From Beijerinckiaceae bacterium (GTDB lineage: Bacteria; Pseudomonadota; Alphaproteobacteria; Rhizobiales; Beijerinckiaceae), in assembly GCA_027531565.1 (NCBI GenBank), contig JAPZSB010000001.1, forward strand, positions 62,001 through 126,000: a stretch of 64,000 bases of DNA, given 5' to 3'. This document shows, one piece after another, positions 16,946 through 25,398 of the stretch. Numbering within the stretch: position 1 is the first letter of the stretch; every line of letters starts with the position of its first letter. The notes below the pieces were generated by a model that worked only from the letters and a program-made list of their open reading frames with translations, had not been told where the DNA came from and searched no databases. The position numbers and the translations under genes were made by a program.

Positions 16946-18382
16946 TCAGGCCGCCACGATGGTGCCCTTGGGCCCGGCCTGCAGGTCCAGTTCGGTCGCC
17001 ACCTTGTTGCGGCCGCTGCGCTTGGCCGTATAGAGCGCCCGATCCGCGCGGTTGATCAGGTCATCGAGATTGGACGTCTTGCGGTTCAGCGCGATGCCGA
17101 GGCTGATCGTGCAGCGGATCTCATGATCACTCGTGATGACGACGCTCTCCTCGACCGTGCGCCGCAGTTTTTCCGCAAAGGCAATGGCGGTTTCCGAATC
17201 CGTTTCCGGCAGCAGGATCGTGAATTCCTCACCGCCCATGCGGGCGGCAATATCGGTATTCGGGCGCAGCGGCGCCTTGAGGATGTCCGCGACACGCCGG
17301 AGAACCGTGTCGCCCGCGCCGTGGCCGAAGGCATCGTTGACGCGCTTGAAGTGATCGATGTCGATCGTGATCATCGCGCAGGGGCGGTGGGCCGTCTGGG
17401 CTTCCGCCAGCTTGAGCATCGCCGCGTCGCGGAAGGCCCTGCGGTTCGGCAGGGATGTCAGCGGATCGAGATGCGCCAGCGCCCAGAGTTCCTGCTCGAG
17501 GCCCCGCCGCTGTTCCATTTCGTCCAGCAGCATCTTCCGCTGGTGCTCGAGCTCGAGGAAGCCCTGCTTCATCTCGGTGATGTCGACGACGCTGACCAGC
17601 AGGCCGTCCCGCATCGGTGCGGCATGCATATTGTACCAATGCGAGCCGGTTTCGCTCCGGTGATGGTGATCGAAGCTCTGGCCCTTGCCGCTGCGCAGGA
17701 CGGCGAGATGCCGGTCCCACGGGCCGAGCGGCGCGCCATCGCCCATGGCCGCAGTGATGGAGAGACCCTGGAGCGTATCGAGATCCGGATGGCCGCAGAT
17801 CTCGATGCCGCGCGCATTCACGGCGATGATCCGCGCATCGACGATCTCGTTATGGGCATCGCGGACCGGTTCGGCCACGAAGGCGCCATGCGGCATCGCA
17901 TCGAGGACAGCCCGGAAGAATTCGTGCTTGTATTCGCGGGGAATGCACAGGGCGACGAGGATCGGCCGGCCCTCTGCATCCGTGATCGGCAGGAAAAGGC
18001 ATTCCCAGCGATGCACCTTGGCCTGCGGACCGGATTGATGGTTCACGCAGATCGCGTCATTCGCGAGGCTCGCCTCGCTGCAGCCAAGGCGGTAAAGCGC
18101 GCCGGCTTCCCTGCTGATCGCTGCGGTCGTCTTCGCGCTCAGGGTGGAGCCTGCGTCGTCGGGTACCTGCGCACCCGCATACAGGAACGCGAATTCCCCG
18201 TCCCCGGCCGGTTCGATGACCACGAGATTCTGCCCGTATTGCTTCATCACGTCGCGATCAAGCATGCCGATCGTGGCGGCTCCGGTTGCTTTCCGCGCCG
18301 TGCGGAAACGCCGCAGGAGCAGGTTTGCTTCCGCGCTCCGCAACCGGACCTCGAGGTCGGCGGTGAACAGTTCGTTGCTCAA
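16946..18382 (-). CDS. PAS-GGDEF diguanylate cyclase
   Basis: 478 residues, no clear signal peptide or membrane helix. The N-terminal about 150 residues look like a PAS-type sensory domain (the PAS_5-like stretch MLDRDVMKQYGQNLVVIEP). A second PAS-like domain spans about 155-270, a short coiled coil about 275-300, and a GGDEF domain about 305-460 starts at LDPLTSLPNRRAF. The active-site motif is GGEEF at 383-387, so the enzyme is probably active and makes cyclic di-GMP from GTP. The allosteric I-site RxxD is not in its usual position (the sequence there is RPNTD). The upstream 270 bp (18383-18654) are AT-rich in part and hold the divergent ilvB promoter. Confidence 0.88.
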   Translation of the reverse strand: MSNELFTADLEVRLRSAEANLLLRRFRTARKATGAATIGMLDRDVMKQYGQNLVVIEPAGDGEFAFLYAGAQVPDDAGSTLSAKTTAAISREAGALYRLGCSEASLANDAICVNHQSGPQAKVHRWECLFLPITDAEGRPILVALCIPREYKHEFFRAVLDAMPHGAFVAEPVRDAHNEIVDARIIAVNARGIEICGHPDLDTLQGLSITAAMGDGAPLGPWDRHLAVLRSGKGQSFDHHHRSETGSHWYNMHAAPMRDGLLVSVVDITEMKQGFLELEHQRKMLLDEMEQRRGLEQELWALAHLDPLTSLPNRRAFRDAAMLKLAEAQTAHRPCAMITIDIDHFKRVNDAFGHGAGDTVLRRVADILKAPLRPNTDIAARMGGEEFTILLPETDSETAIAFAEKLRRTVEESVVITSDHEIRCTISLGIALNRKTSNLDDLINRADRALYTAKRSGRNKVATELDLQAGPKGTIVAA

Positions 18383-18598
18383 TCAGGGTTCCATCGGGAC
18401 TATGGGAAATCTCACAGAAGGATGCGGTGCAATGATTGAAAAATCGTATGTGTCGCATAATCAATTTAAACCGTACTCGATCGACCCGGCCTGTTCCGGC
18501 TCCGGCTTGCAAGCCGGCTTCCGATCATGCGGCGGGCCGGGCCCTCGAGACCGCAGGGCCAGCAGCGGGCCGTCGCCGAGGCTTGGACAAATTGAGGA

Positions 18599-18627
18599 TT
18601 GACGCTGTTTCCGGCGGTGTGTAGCGT
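18599..18627 (+). promoter_or_regulatory. Predicted promoter of the ilvB operon
   Basis: TTGACG (18599-18604) and TAGCGT (18622-18627) are 17 nt apart. Transcription would begin near 18634, about 20 nt before the leader peptide. The 18383-18598 stretch upstream holds no gene that I can support. Confidence 0.55.
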
Positions 18628-18654
18628 GCCGCCCGAATTGCCGACGAGGGTTCC

Positions 18655-18702
18655 ATGTCGCTTCTTATTGTACGCAGTGCGCCGAGGACGGAGCTGGCCT
18701 GA
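18655..18702 (+). CDS. ilvB operon leader peptide (attenuator)
   Basis: A 15-residue frame, MSLLIVRSAPRTELA, with a GAGGG SD 5 nt upstream. Residues 3-6 are Leu-Leu-Ile-Val encoded CTT CTT ATT GTA. All four look like rarely used codons in this G+C-rich window, where CTG/CTC, ATC and GTC/GTG dominate. That is the design of a leader peptide that senses charged branched-chain tRNAs. The stop codon lies in the loop of a large hairpin, and an intrinsic terminator follows 27 nt later, upstream of ilvB. It is too short for most gene callers. Confidence 0.82.
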   Translation: MSLLIVRSAPRTELA

Positions 18703-18723
18703 GCCAGAACTCCTTGTCGGCGC
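18679..18723 (+). promoter_or_regulatory. ilvB attenuator: pause (1:2) hairpin
   Basis: GCGCCGA (18679-18685), GGAG (18690-18693) and CTGGC (18694-18698) pair in order with TCGGCGC (18717-18723), CTCC (18710-18713) and GCCAG (18703-18707), around a loop containing the leader stop codon. A ribosome stalled on the Leu-Leu-Ile-Val codons would leave the upstream arm partly covered. The alternative 2:3 antiterminator pairing is not obvious by eye (short CCTTG / CAAAGG and GGCCT / AGGCC options exist). Confidence 0.6.
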
Positions 18724-18729
18724 GCATCC

Positions 18730-18753
18730 AAAGGCCCCCTGAGGGCCTTTTTT
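18730..18753 (+). terminator. ilvB attenuator terminator
   Basis: AAAGGCCC (18730-18737) and GGGCCTTT (18743-18750) form a perfect eight-pair stem with loop CCTGA, ending in six Ts. It lies between the leader peptide and ilvB, so it must be conditional for the operon to be expressed. Confidence 0.85.
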
Positions 18754-18817
18754 GTTGCCCGATCCCACGCCCTGCCGAACCGGGAAGCCAGAAACCCACC
18801 GATCACGGGAGACGACG

Positions 18818-20578
18818 ATGAGTGAGATGATGACCGGCGCCGAAATGGTGGTGCGTGCCCTGCATGACCACGATGTGAACCACATCTTCGGTTATCCGGG
18901 CGGGGCGGTCCTGCCGATCTACGATGCGCTCTTCCAGCAGAACTCGGTGCAGCATGTGCTGGTCCGGCACGAGCAGGGCGCGGTCCATTCGGCCGAGGGC
19001 TATGCGCGCTCCTCCGGCAAGGTGGGCGTGGTGCTGGTGACCTCGGGCCCCGGCGCGACCAACGCGGTGACCGGCCTGACCGATGCGCTGATGGATTCGA
19101 TCCCGATCGTCTGCTTCACCGGCCAGGTGCCGACGCATCTCATCGGCTCCGACGCCTTCCAGGAATGCGATACGGTGGGCATCACCCGCCATTGCACGAA
19201 GCACAATTATCTCGTGAAGCGGATCGAGGACCTGCCGCGCATCATCCATGAGGCCTTCTATGTCGCCCGTTCGGGCCGGCCGGGCCCGGTGGTGATCGAC
19301 GTGCCGAAGGACATCCAGTTCGCGCGCGGCGTCTATACCGGCCCGGGCGAGATCATCCACAAATCCTACCGGCCGAAGATGGATGGCGACACGGCCCGGA
19401 TCGAGGCGGCGCTCGCCCTGATGGCCAAGGCGAAAAGGCCGGTCTTCTATACCGGGGGCGGCATCATCAATTCCGGCCCGGAAGCCAGCCGCCTGCTGCG
19501 CGAATTTGCCCAGATCACCGGCTTCCCGGTGACCTCGACGCTGATGGGGCTCGGTGCCTTCCCGGCCAACAATCCGCAATGGCTCGGCATGCTCGGGATG
19601 CACGGCACCTACGAAGCCAATCTCGCCATGCATGGCTGCGACGTGATGATCAATCTCGGCGCGCGCTTCGATGACCGGATCACCGGGCGGCTGGACGCCT
19701 TCTCGCCAGGGTCAAAGAAGATCCATGTCGATATCGATCCGTCCTCGATCAACAAGAACGTCAAGGCCGATATCGGCATTGTCGGCGATTGCACCCGCGT
19801 GCTCGCCGAGATGGTGCGGATCTGGCGCGAGAAGAAATACCAGGCCGATCCGGAGGCGCTGAAGAGCTGGTGGGGCGAGATCAACAAGTGGCGGGCGCGC
19901 AACTCGCTCGGCTACCAGAACTCGGACAGCATCATCAAGCCGCAATACGCGATCGAACGGCTCTACGCCCTGACCAAGGACCGTTCGACCTATGTGACGA
20001 CGGAAGTGGGCCAGCACCAGATGTGGGCGGCCCAGCATTTCCATTTCGACGAGCCGAACCGCTGGATGACCTCGGGCGGGCTCGGCACGATGGGCTATGG
20101 CCTGCCGGCAGCGATCGGCGTGCAGATGGCGCATCCGGATGCGCTGGTGATCGACATTGCCGGCGAGGCCTCGATCCTGATGAACATGCAGGAAATGTCC
20201 ACCGCCGCGCAGTATCGCCTGCCGGTCAAGATCTTCATCCTGAACAACGAATATATGGGCATGGTCCGGCAATGGCAGGAACTGCTGCATGGCGGCCGCT
20301 ATTCCGAGAGCTATTCCAGTGCCCTGCCGGATTTCGTGAAGCTGGCCGAGGCCTATCACGCCAAGGGAATCCGCTGCGCCGATCCGGCCCAGCTCGATGC
20401 CGCCATCCAGGAGATGATCGACTATCCCGGCCCGGTGATCTTCGATTGCCTTGTTGCCAAGGAAGAGAACTGCTTCCCGATGATTCCCTCGGGCAAGGCG
20501 CATAACGAGATGATCCTGCCGGATTTTGCCGGTTCGGTCGGCGACGTGATCGACGCCAAGGGCAAGCAGCTGGTGTGA
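18818..20578 (+). CDS. ilvB: Acetolactate synthase, large (catalytic) subunit
   Basis: 586 residues. A ThDP-dependent enzyme that condenses two pyruvates to acetolactate, or pyruvate with 2-oxobutyrate to acetohydroxybutyrate, the first common step of valine/leucine/isoleucine synthesis. The ThDP-activating Glu is in LVRHEQGAVHSAEGYARSSG; GDCTRVLAEM-type FAD-domain residues and the C-terminal ThDP/Mg motif region (DIAGEASILMNMQEMSTAAQ) are visible. I start at MSEMMTGAEMVV (ATG 18818, SD GGGAGA). It is controlled by the attenuator at 18655-18753. The next gene begins 2 nt after its stop. Confidence 0.97.
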   Translation: MSEMMTGAEMVVRALHDHDVNHIFGYPGGAVLPIYDALFQQNSVQHVLVRHEQGAVHSAEGYARSSGKVGVVLVTSGPGATNAVTGLTDALMDSIPIVCFTGQVPTHLIGSDAFQECDTVGITRHCTKHNYLVKRIEDLPRIIHEAFYVARSGRPGPVVIDVPKDIQFARGVYTGPGEIIHKSYRPKMDGDTARIEAALALMAKAKRPVFYTGGGIINSGPEASRLLREFAQITGFPVTSTLMGLGAFPANNPQWLGMLGMHGTYEANLAMHGCDVMINLGARFDDRITGRLDAFSPGSKKIHVDIDPSSINKNVKADIGIVGDCTRVLAEMVRIWREKKYQADPEALKSWWGEINKWRARNSLGYQNSDSIIKPQYAIERLYALTKDRSTYVTTEVGQHQMWAAQHFHFDEPNRWMTSGGLGTMGYGLPAAIGVQMAHPDALVIDIAGEASILMNMQEMSTAAQYRLPVKIFILNNEYMGMVRQWQELLHGGRYSESYSSALPDFVKLAEAYHAKGIRCADPAQLDAAIQEMIDYPGPVIFDCLVAKEENCFPMIPSGKAHNEMILPDFAGSVGDVIDAKGKQLV

Positions 20579-20580
20579 CG

Positions 20581-21552
20581 ATGTTCAGCCTCGCCGAACT
20601 CGACGCCGCGCATCGCGTGGTGCAGGCGGCCATGCCGCCGACCCCGCAGCGGAGCTGGCCGCTTCTGGCGGCCCGTCTCGGCGCGGAGCTGGTCGTGAAG
20701 CACGAGAACCACACCCCGACCGGCGCCTTCAAGGTGCGCGGCGGGCTGGTCTATCTCGACCGGCTGAAGCGCGAGCGGCCGGAGGTGGCGGGCATCATCT
20801 CGGCCACGCGCGGCAATCACGGCCAGAGCCTCGCCTTTGCCGGCCGGCAGCACGGGGTGGGTGTGACGATCCTCGTGCCGCGCGGCAATTCCACCGAGAA
20901 GAATGCCGCGATGACGGCGTTCGGGGCGGAATTGATCGAGCATGGCGAGGATTTCCAGGCCGCGCGCGAGGAGGCGATGCGTCTCGCGGCCATGCGGGGT
21001 CTCGAGATGGTGCCGTCCTTCCACCGGGATCTCGTTCTGGGCGTGGCGACCTATGCGCTCGAATTGCTGCGCGCCCATCCCGATCTCGCGCGGATCTACG
21101 TGCCGATCGGGCAGGGTTCCGGCATCTGCGGCTGCATCCTTGTGCGCGACCTGCTTGGCCTGAAGACCGAGATCATCGGCGTGCAGTCGGTTGGCGCGCC
21201 GGCCTATGCCCTGTCCTTTGCGGCGGGGCGGCCCATTTCGACCGACAGCGCGGTTACCCATGCCGATGGCATGGCCACCCGCGTTCCGGATCCGGAATCG
21301 CTCGAGATCGTCCGCAGGGGTGCCGCGCGCATCGTGCAGGTCACGGATGAGGAGATCGCCGCGGCGATCCGGGCCTACTGGACCGACACCCATAATCTTG
21401 CCGAAGGCGCCGGGGCGGCGCCGCTGGCCGCCGCCCTGCAGGAACGGGACCGACTCACCGGCAAGACCGGGGTGATCCTGTGCGGCGGCAATATCGATCT
21501 TGCCCTTTTCCAGCACTGGGTTCTCGCAAACCCGGTCGCTGCCGCTGCCTGA
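20581..21552 (+). CDS. Threonine/serine dehydratase-like PLP enzyme
   Basis: 323 residues, fold-type II PLP family. HTPTGAFKVRGGLVY carries the PLP-binding Lys, SATRGNHGQSLAFAG is the phosphate/substrate loop region, and GQGSGICGC is the Gly-rich PLP phosphate loop. Threonine dehydratases of this type deaminate L-threonine to 2-oxobutyrate, the isoleucine precursor. There is no C-terminal ACT-like regulatory domain, so it resembles catabolic TdcB or EutB-like enzymes more than long IlvA. It sits between ilvB (2 nt away) and ilvH (14 nt away), which supports an isoleucine-feeding role but does not prove the substrate. Confidence 0.87.
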   Translation: MFSLAELDAAHRVVQAAMPPTPQRSWPLLAARLGAELVVKHENHTPTGAFKVRGGLVYLDRLKRERPEVAGIISATRGNHGQSLAFAGRQHGVGVTILVPRGNSTEKNAAMTAFGAELIEHGEDFQAAREEAMRLAAMRGLEMVPSFHRDLVLGVATYALELLRAHPDLARIYVPIGQGSGICGCILVRDLLGLKTEIIGVQSVGAPAYALSFAAGRPISTDSAVTHADGMATRVPDPESLEIVRRGAARIVQVTDEEIAAAIRAYWTDTHNLAEGAGAAPLAAALQERDRLTGKTGVILCGGNIDLALFQHWVLANPVAAAA

Positions 21553-21566
21553 CGAGGAACGACGAG

Positions 21567-22109
21567 ATGAAATCGCATTATGCCGACCAGACCGAAAAGC
21601 CCGTGACCGAGCGCCGGACCTTCTGCGTGCTGGTCGATAACGAGCCGGGCGTGCTGGCGCGGATCGCCGGGATGTTTTCCGGCCGGGGCTACAATATCGA
21701 GAGCCTGACCGTCTCGGAAACCGAGCACGAGAAGCATCTCTCGCGCATCACCATCGTCACGTCGGGCACGCCCTCGGTGCTGAACCAGATCGAGGCGCAG
21801 CTTGACCGGCTCGTGCCGGTCCACAAGGTGGTCAACCTCTCGGCCAAGGCCTCGATCGAACGCGAGCTGGCCCTCGTCAAGGTGGCGCAATATGGCGAGC
21901 ACCGCGCCGAGCACCGGATGGAGGCGCTGCGCCTCGCCACCGCCTTCGGCGCCAAGACCGTGGATGCGACGCTCAATTCCTTCATCTTCGAGCTGGCCGG
22001 GCCGGCCGACGATGTCGAGCGCTTCATCAACCTGATGACGGCGATCGGCCTTGTCGAAGTGTCGCGGACCGGCGCGGCGGCGATCGCCCGCGGGGCGGAG
22101 GAAATGTGA
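21567..22109 (+). CDS. ilvH: Acetolactate synthase, small (regulatory) subunit
   Basis: 180 residues. It binds the catalytic subunit and confers valine feedback inhibition. The N-terminal ACT domain reads TFCVLVDNEPGVLARIAGMFSGRGYNIESLTVS, and the C-terminal ALS_ss_C domain spans about residues 95-175. I start at the ATG at 21567, which has a GAGGAA SD; the frame is open further upstream inside the previous gene. It is the last gene of the ilvB operon; a weak hairpin (GAGCGTCC/GGGCGCTC) overlaps its stop codon at 22108-22128 but has no T-run. Confidence 0.96.
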   Translation: MKSHYADQTEKPVTERRTFCVLVDNEPGVLARIAGMFSGRGYNIESLTVSETEHEKHLSRITIVTSGTPSVLNQIEAQLDRLVPVHKVVNLSAKASIERELALVKVAQYGEHRAEHRMEALRLATAFGAKTVDATLNSFIFELAGPADDVERFINLMTAIGLVEVSRTGAAAIARGAEEM

Positions 22110-22213
22110 GCGTCCATTCCGGGCGCTCATGAATCCATTCCACCCTTTCGTTTGAGCCCGGCGACATGCGCGGCTAGCCTTGAGGCTCGCGCTTTTTCCG
22201 TCGCAGGCCCCGG

Positions 22214-22825
22214 ATGCCCCTCGATACCCTGATCGCCTTTCTCGGCTTTGCCTTTGCCAGTTCGGTCACGCCCGGTCCGAACAACATGATGCTGCTCGCC
22301 TCCGGCGTAAATTTCGGGTTGAAGCGCACGCTCTGGCATGTGGCCGGGATCAATGTCGGCTTCCCGGTGATGCTGCTGCTCTCGGGCTTCGGGCTGGGGC
22401 AGATCTTCATCCGCTATCCCGCGCTCTATACCGGGCTGAAAATCGTTGGCATCGCCTACATGCTCTGGCTGGCCTGGATGATCGCGCGGTCGGGGCCGGT
22501 CGGCGAGGGCGGCGCCGAGACCGGCCGGCCGATGAGCTTCCTGCAGGCGGCGGCGTTCCAGTGGGTCAATCCCAAGGCCTGGGCGATGGTGGTCGGCGCG
22601 ATTGCCGCCTATACCGTGCCGGAAAACTATACCGGCTCGCTGGTGATCATCACGCTGGTCTATGCGCTGACGGGAACGCCGGGCTCGCTGCTCTGGGCCG
22701 CGTTCGGTGCAGCCCTGCGCAATTTCCTCCGGGACCCTGTCAAGGTGCGCTGGTTCAATCTGGTCATGGCGCTGCTGCTGGTCGCCTCGCTCTATCCCGC
22801 CGTGATGGACCTCGTCGCCCGCTAG
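22214..22825 (+). CDS. LysE/RhtB family amino acid exporter
   Basis: 203 residues with about six hydrophobic helices. The N-terminal motif FASSVTPGPNNMMLLASGVNFG matches the LysE/RhtB signature (TPGPN), as does NPKAW in the middle. Family members export lysine, threonine, homoserine or similar amino acids. The gene lies between ilvH and a TetR regulator whose operator is just downstream, so it might relieve amino acid overflow; the substrate is not determined. Confidence 0.88.
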   Translation: MPLDTLIAFLGFAFASSVTPGPNNMMLLASGVNFGLKRTLWHVAGINVGFPVMLLLSGFGLGQIFIRYPALYTGLKIVGIAYMLWLAWMIARSGPVGEGGAETGRPMSFLQAAAFQWVNPKAWAMVVGAIAAYTVPENYTGSLVIITLVYALTGTPGSLLWAAFGAALRNFLRDPVKVRWFNLVMALLLVASLYPAVMDLVAR

Positions 22826-22870
22826 CGATTCCATTTGACCGCGACCTCCCGCTCGCGTAGGAAAGCGCCG

Positions 22871-22892
22871 AACCGTAACGTTCGTTACGGTT
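22871..22892. promoter_or_regulatory. Palindromic operator before the TetR gene
   Basis: AACCGTAACG and CGTTACGGTT are perfect 10-bp inverted arms around a TT spacer. The site ends 26 bp before the TetR start codon, a common position for an autoregulated TetR operator, and the arm spacing suits a dimer of dimers or a homodimer. Confidence 0.75.
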
Positions 22893-22917
22893 GTTTCCGC
22901 TCTGCGACAGGACTTCC

Positions 22918-23568
22918 ATGACGGCTGCTGCCGCCCCTGCCGAACCCGAGATCAGCGCCCGCCAGGCCGAGGTGCTGGATGCGGTTCTGCGCCAGCTCGT
23001 GACCGACGGGAACAGCCTGACGATGAGCGCGGTGGCGCGCCGGGCCAGCTGTTCCAAGGAAACCCTCTACAAGTGGTTCGGGGATCGGGATGGCCTGCTC
23101 AACGCCACGGTGAAATACCAGGCGGCGCGGGTGCATGTCGCGGCTGTCGGACCCGACCCGCTCGACCGGGCGGCGCTGACGGCGCGGCTCGAGAGCTTCG
23201 CCCTCAACTGGCTGACGGTGATTTCCTCCGAAACCTCGCTCGCGCTCAACCGCGTCGCGATCGGGCAGGCGGGCTCGGATCGTTCACTCGGCGCGATCGT
23301 GCTGGCCAATGGCCGTTTCGCCCTCGGCAGCCGGATGAAGCCCGTGCTCGAGGCCGGGCGCAAGGCCGGCCTGCTGGCTTTCGAGGAGGCCGAGGAGGCG
23401 TTCCGCACCCTGTTCGGGCTGGTGGCGCGCGATGTCCAGATCCGGCTTCTGCTGGGGGACTCGCCCGATCTCGACCCCGATCGCATCCGCGCCGACGCAA
23501 CCCGCGCCGTCGCGCAGTTCTTCGCGCTTTACGGCGCTCAACCCGGGGGCGGCAAGGCCGCACCCTGA
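22918..23568 (+). CDS. TetR family transcriptional regulator
   Basis: 216 residues. The N-terminal helix-turn-helix reads LTMSAVARRASCSKETLYKWFGDRDGLLNATV (about residues 36-67), which is characteristic of TetR proteins. The C-terminal part is a helical ligand/dimer domain of the TetR_C_7-like type. I use the ATG at 22918, preceded by AGGAC. A 22-bp palindrome directly upstream is the likely binding site. The inducer is unknown. It stands between lysE-like and ilvC, so one of these could be a target. Confidence 0.88.
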   Translation: MTAAAAPAEPEISARQAEVLDAVLRQLVTDGNSLTMSAVARRASCSKETLYKWFGDRDGLLNATVKYQAARVHVAAVGPDPLDRAALTARLESFALNWLTVISSETSLALNRVAIGQAGSDRSLGAIVLANGRFALGSRMKPVLEAGRKAGLLAFEEAEEAFRTLFGLVARDVQIRLLLGDSPDLDPDRIRADATRAVAQFFALYGAQPGGGKAAP

Positions 23569-24612
<1,044 letters not shown>

Positions 24613-24660
24613 GGCCCAGGCCTGACGCCACGCCGCTCAGCGGCAGCGATATTAGACTAA

Positions 24661-24687
24661 AGTACAGGCGCTACGGGCGCCTGTACT
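24661..24687 (+). terminator. Strong hairpin after ilvC, possible terminator
   Basis: AGTACAGGCGC (24661-24671) and GCGCCTGTACT (24677-24687) are perfect 11-bp inverted arms around TACGG. No T-run follows on the plus strand; on the minus strand a short TTT follows. It may act as a transcript-end stabiliser. The rest of 24688-24855 is AT-rich with no gene that I can support. Confidence 0.5.
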
Positions 24688-24855
24688 GCATTGTATCCAA
24701 TATACGGCGCATATTGCGGGATTCTGTGCAATTTTCTCTCGAATTACGAAGATTTGAACAGAGTTTCCGATGAAATTGATAAGGCGCTCGCCTAGTATCC
24801 GCCCGCGCCGAAAGACATGCAGGAACACGTCGCCGGCAGCAGGGGAATAACGACG

Positions 24856-25293
24856 ATGCATGGCACTCTGGTTGCCGCGCCCGAGCGCGCGGCCGCGATG
24901 CGGGCGGCAATCGAGCGCGTGATGCTGGCGCGCGCCGCCGGCGATGTCGAAGCGGTTCTCGCCGAGTTGGCCGACGATGTCCATTACGAGGTGATGGGCC
25001 AGATTGCCGGGCAGCCGATCTCGCCGCCGGTGCGGGGACGCGTGGCCTTGCGCAGCCATTTCAAGGGCCTGTTCGAACGCTGGGTCTGGAACGGCATGAC
25101 CGTGCGGAACATCATTGTCGGTGCCGACAATGCCGCGGTGGAAACGACCGGGACGATGATCCATACCGTCTCCAACCAGCGGTTCCAGACCGATTTCTGT
25201 ACGGTGCTCGGCTTCCGCGACGGAAAGATCTCGACCATCCGCGAATATTGCGACAGCTTCACGATTGTCCGGATTGCCGGGCTGGCCATGTAG
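24856..25293 (+). CDS. Nuclear transport factor 2 (SnoaL-like) family protein
   Basis: 145 residues. The helical start AAMRAAIERVMLARAAGDVEAVLAELADDVHYEV and the beta-sheet end (FCTVLGFRDGKISTIREYCDSFTI) match the NTF2-like cone fold, in particular the SnoaL/ketosteroid-isomerase-related group. Catalytic residues cannot be assigned confidently, so the substrate is unknown. The ATG at 24856 has an AGGGGAA SD. It lies alone between ilvC and the endonuclease/phosphatase gene. Confidence 0.8.
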   Translation: MHGTLVAAPERAAAMRAAIERVMLARAAGDVEAVLAELADDVHYEVMGQIAGQPISPPVRGRVALRSHFKGLFERWVWNGMTVRNIIVGADNAAVETTGTMIHTVSNQRFQTDFCTVLGFRDGKISTIREYCDSFTIVRIAGLAM

Positions 25294-25398
25294 GGGTCGC
25301 TCCGCGTCATGCGCGGGCGCCCGGCAAGGCCGGGCCGGCAGCGTGCCGGTTTTCGAGGAAGCGCCCCCGGTCCTTTGCGGCTGGGCTCCGGAGTGTCC

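Noticed and set aside
22108-22128. Terminator of the ilvB operon
   Set aside because: The eight-pair hairpin has no T-run and overlaps the ilvH stop codon, so it is too weak to list as a terminator.
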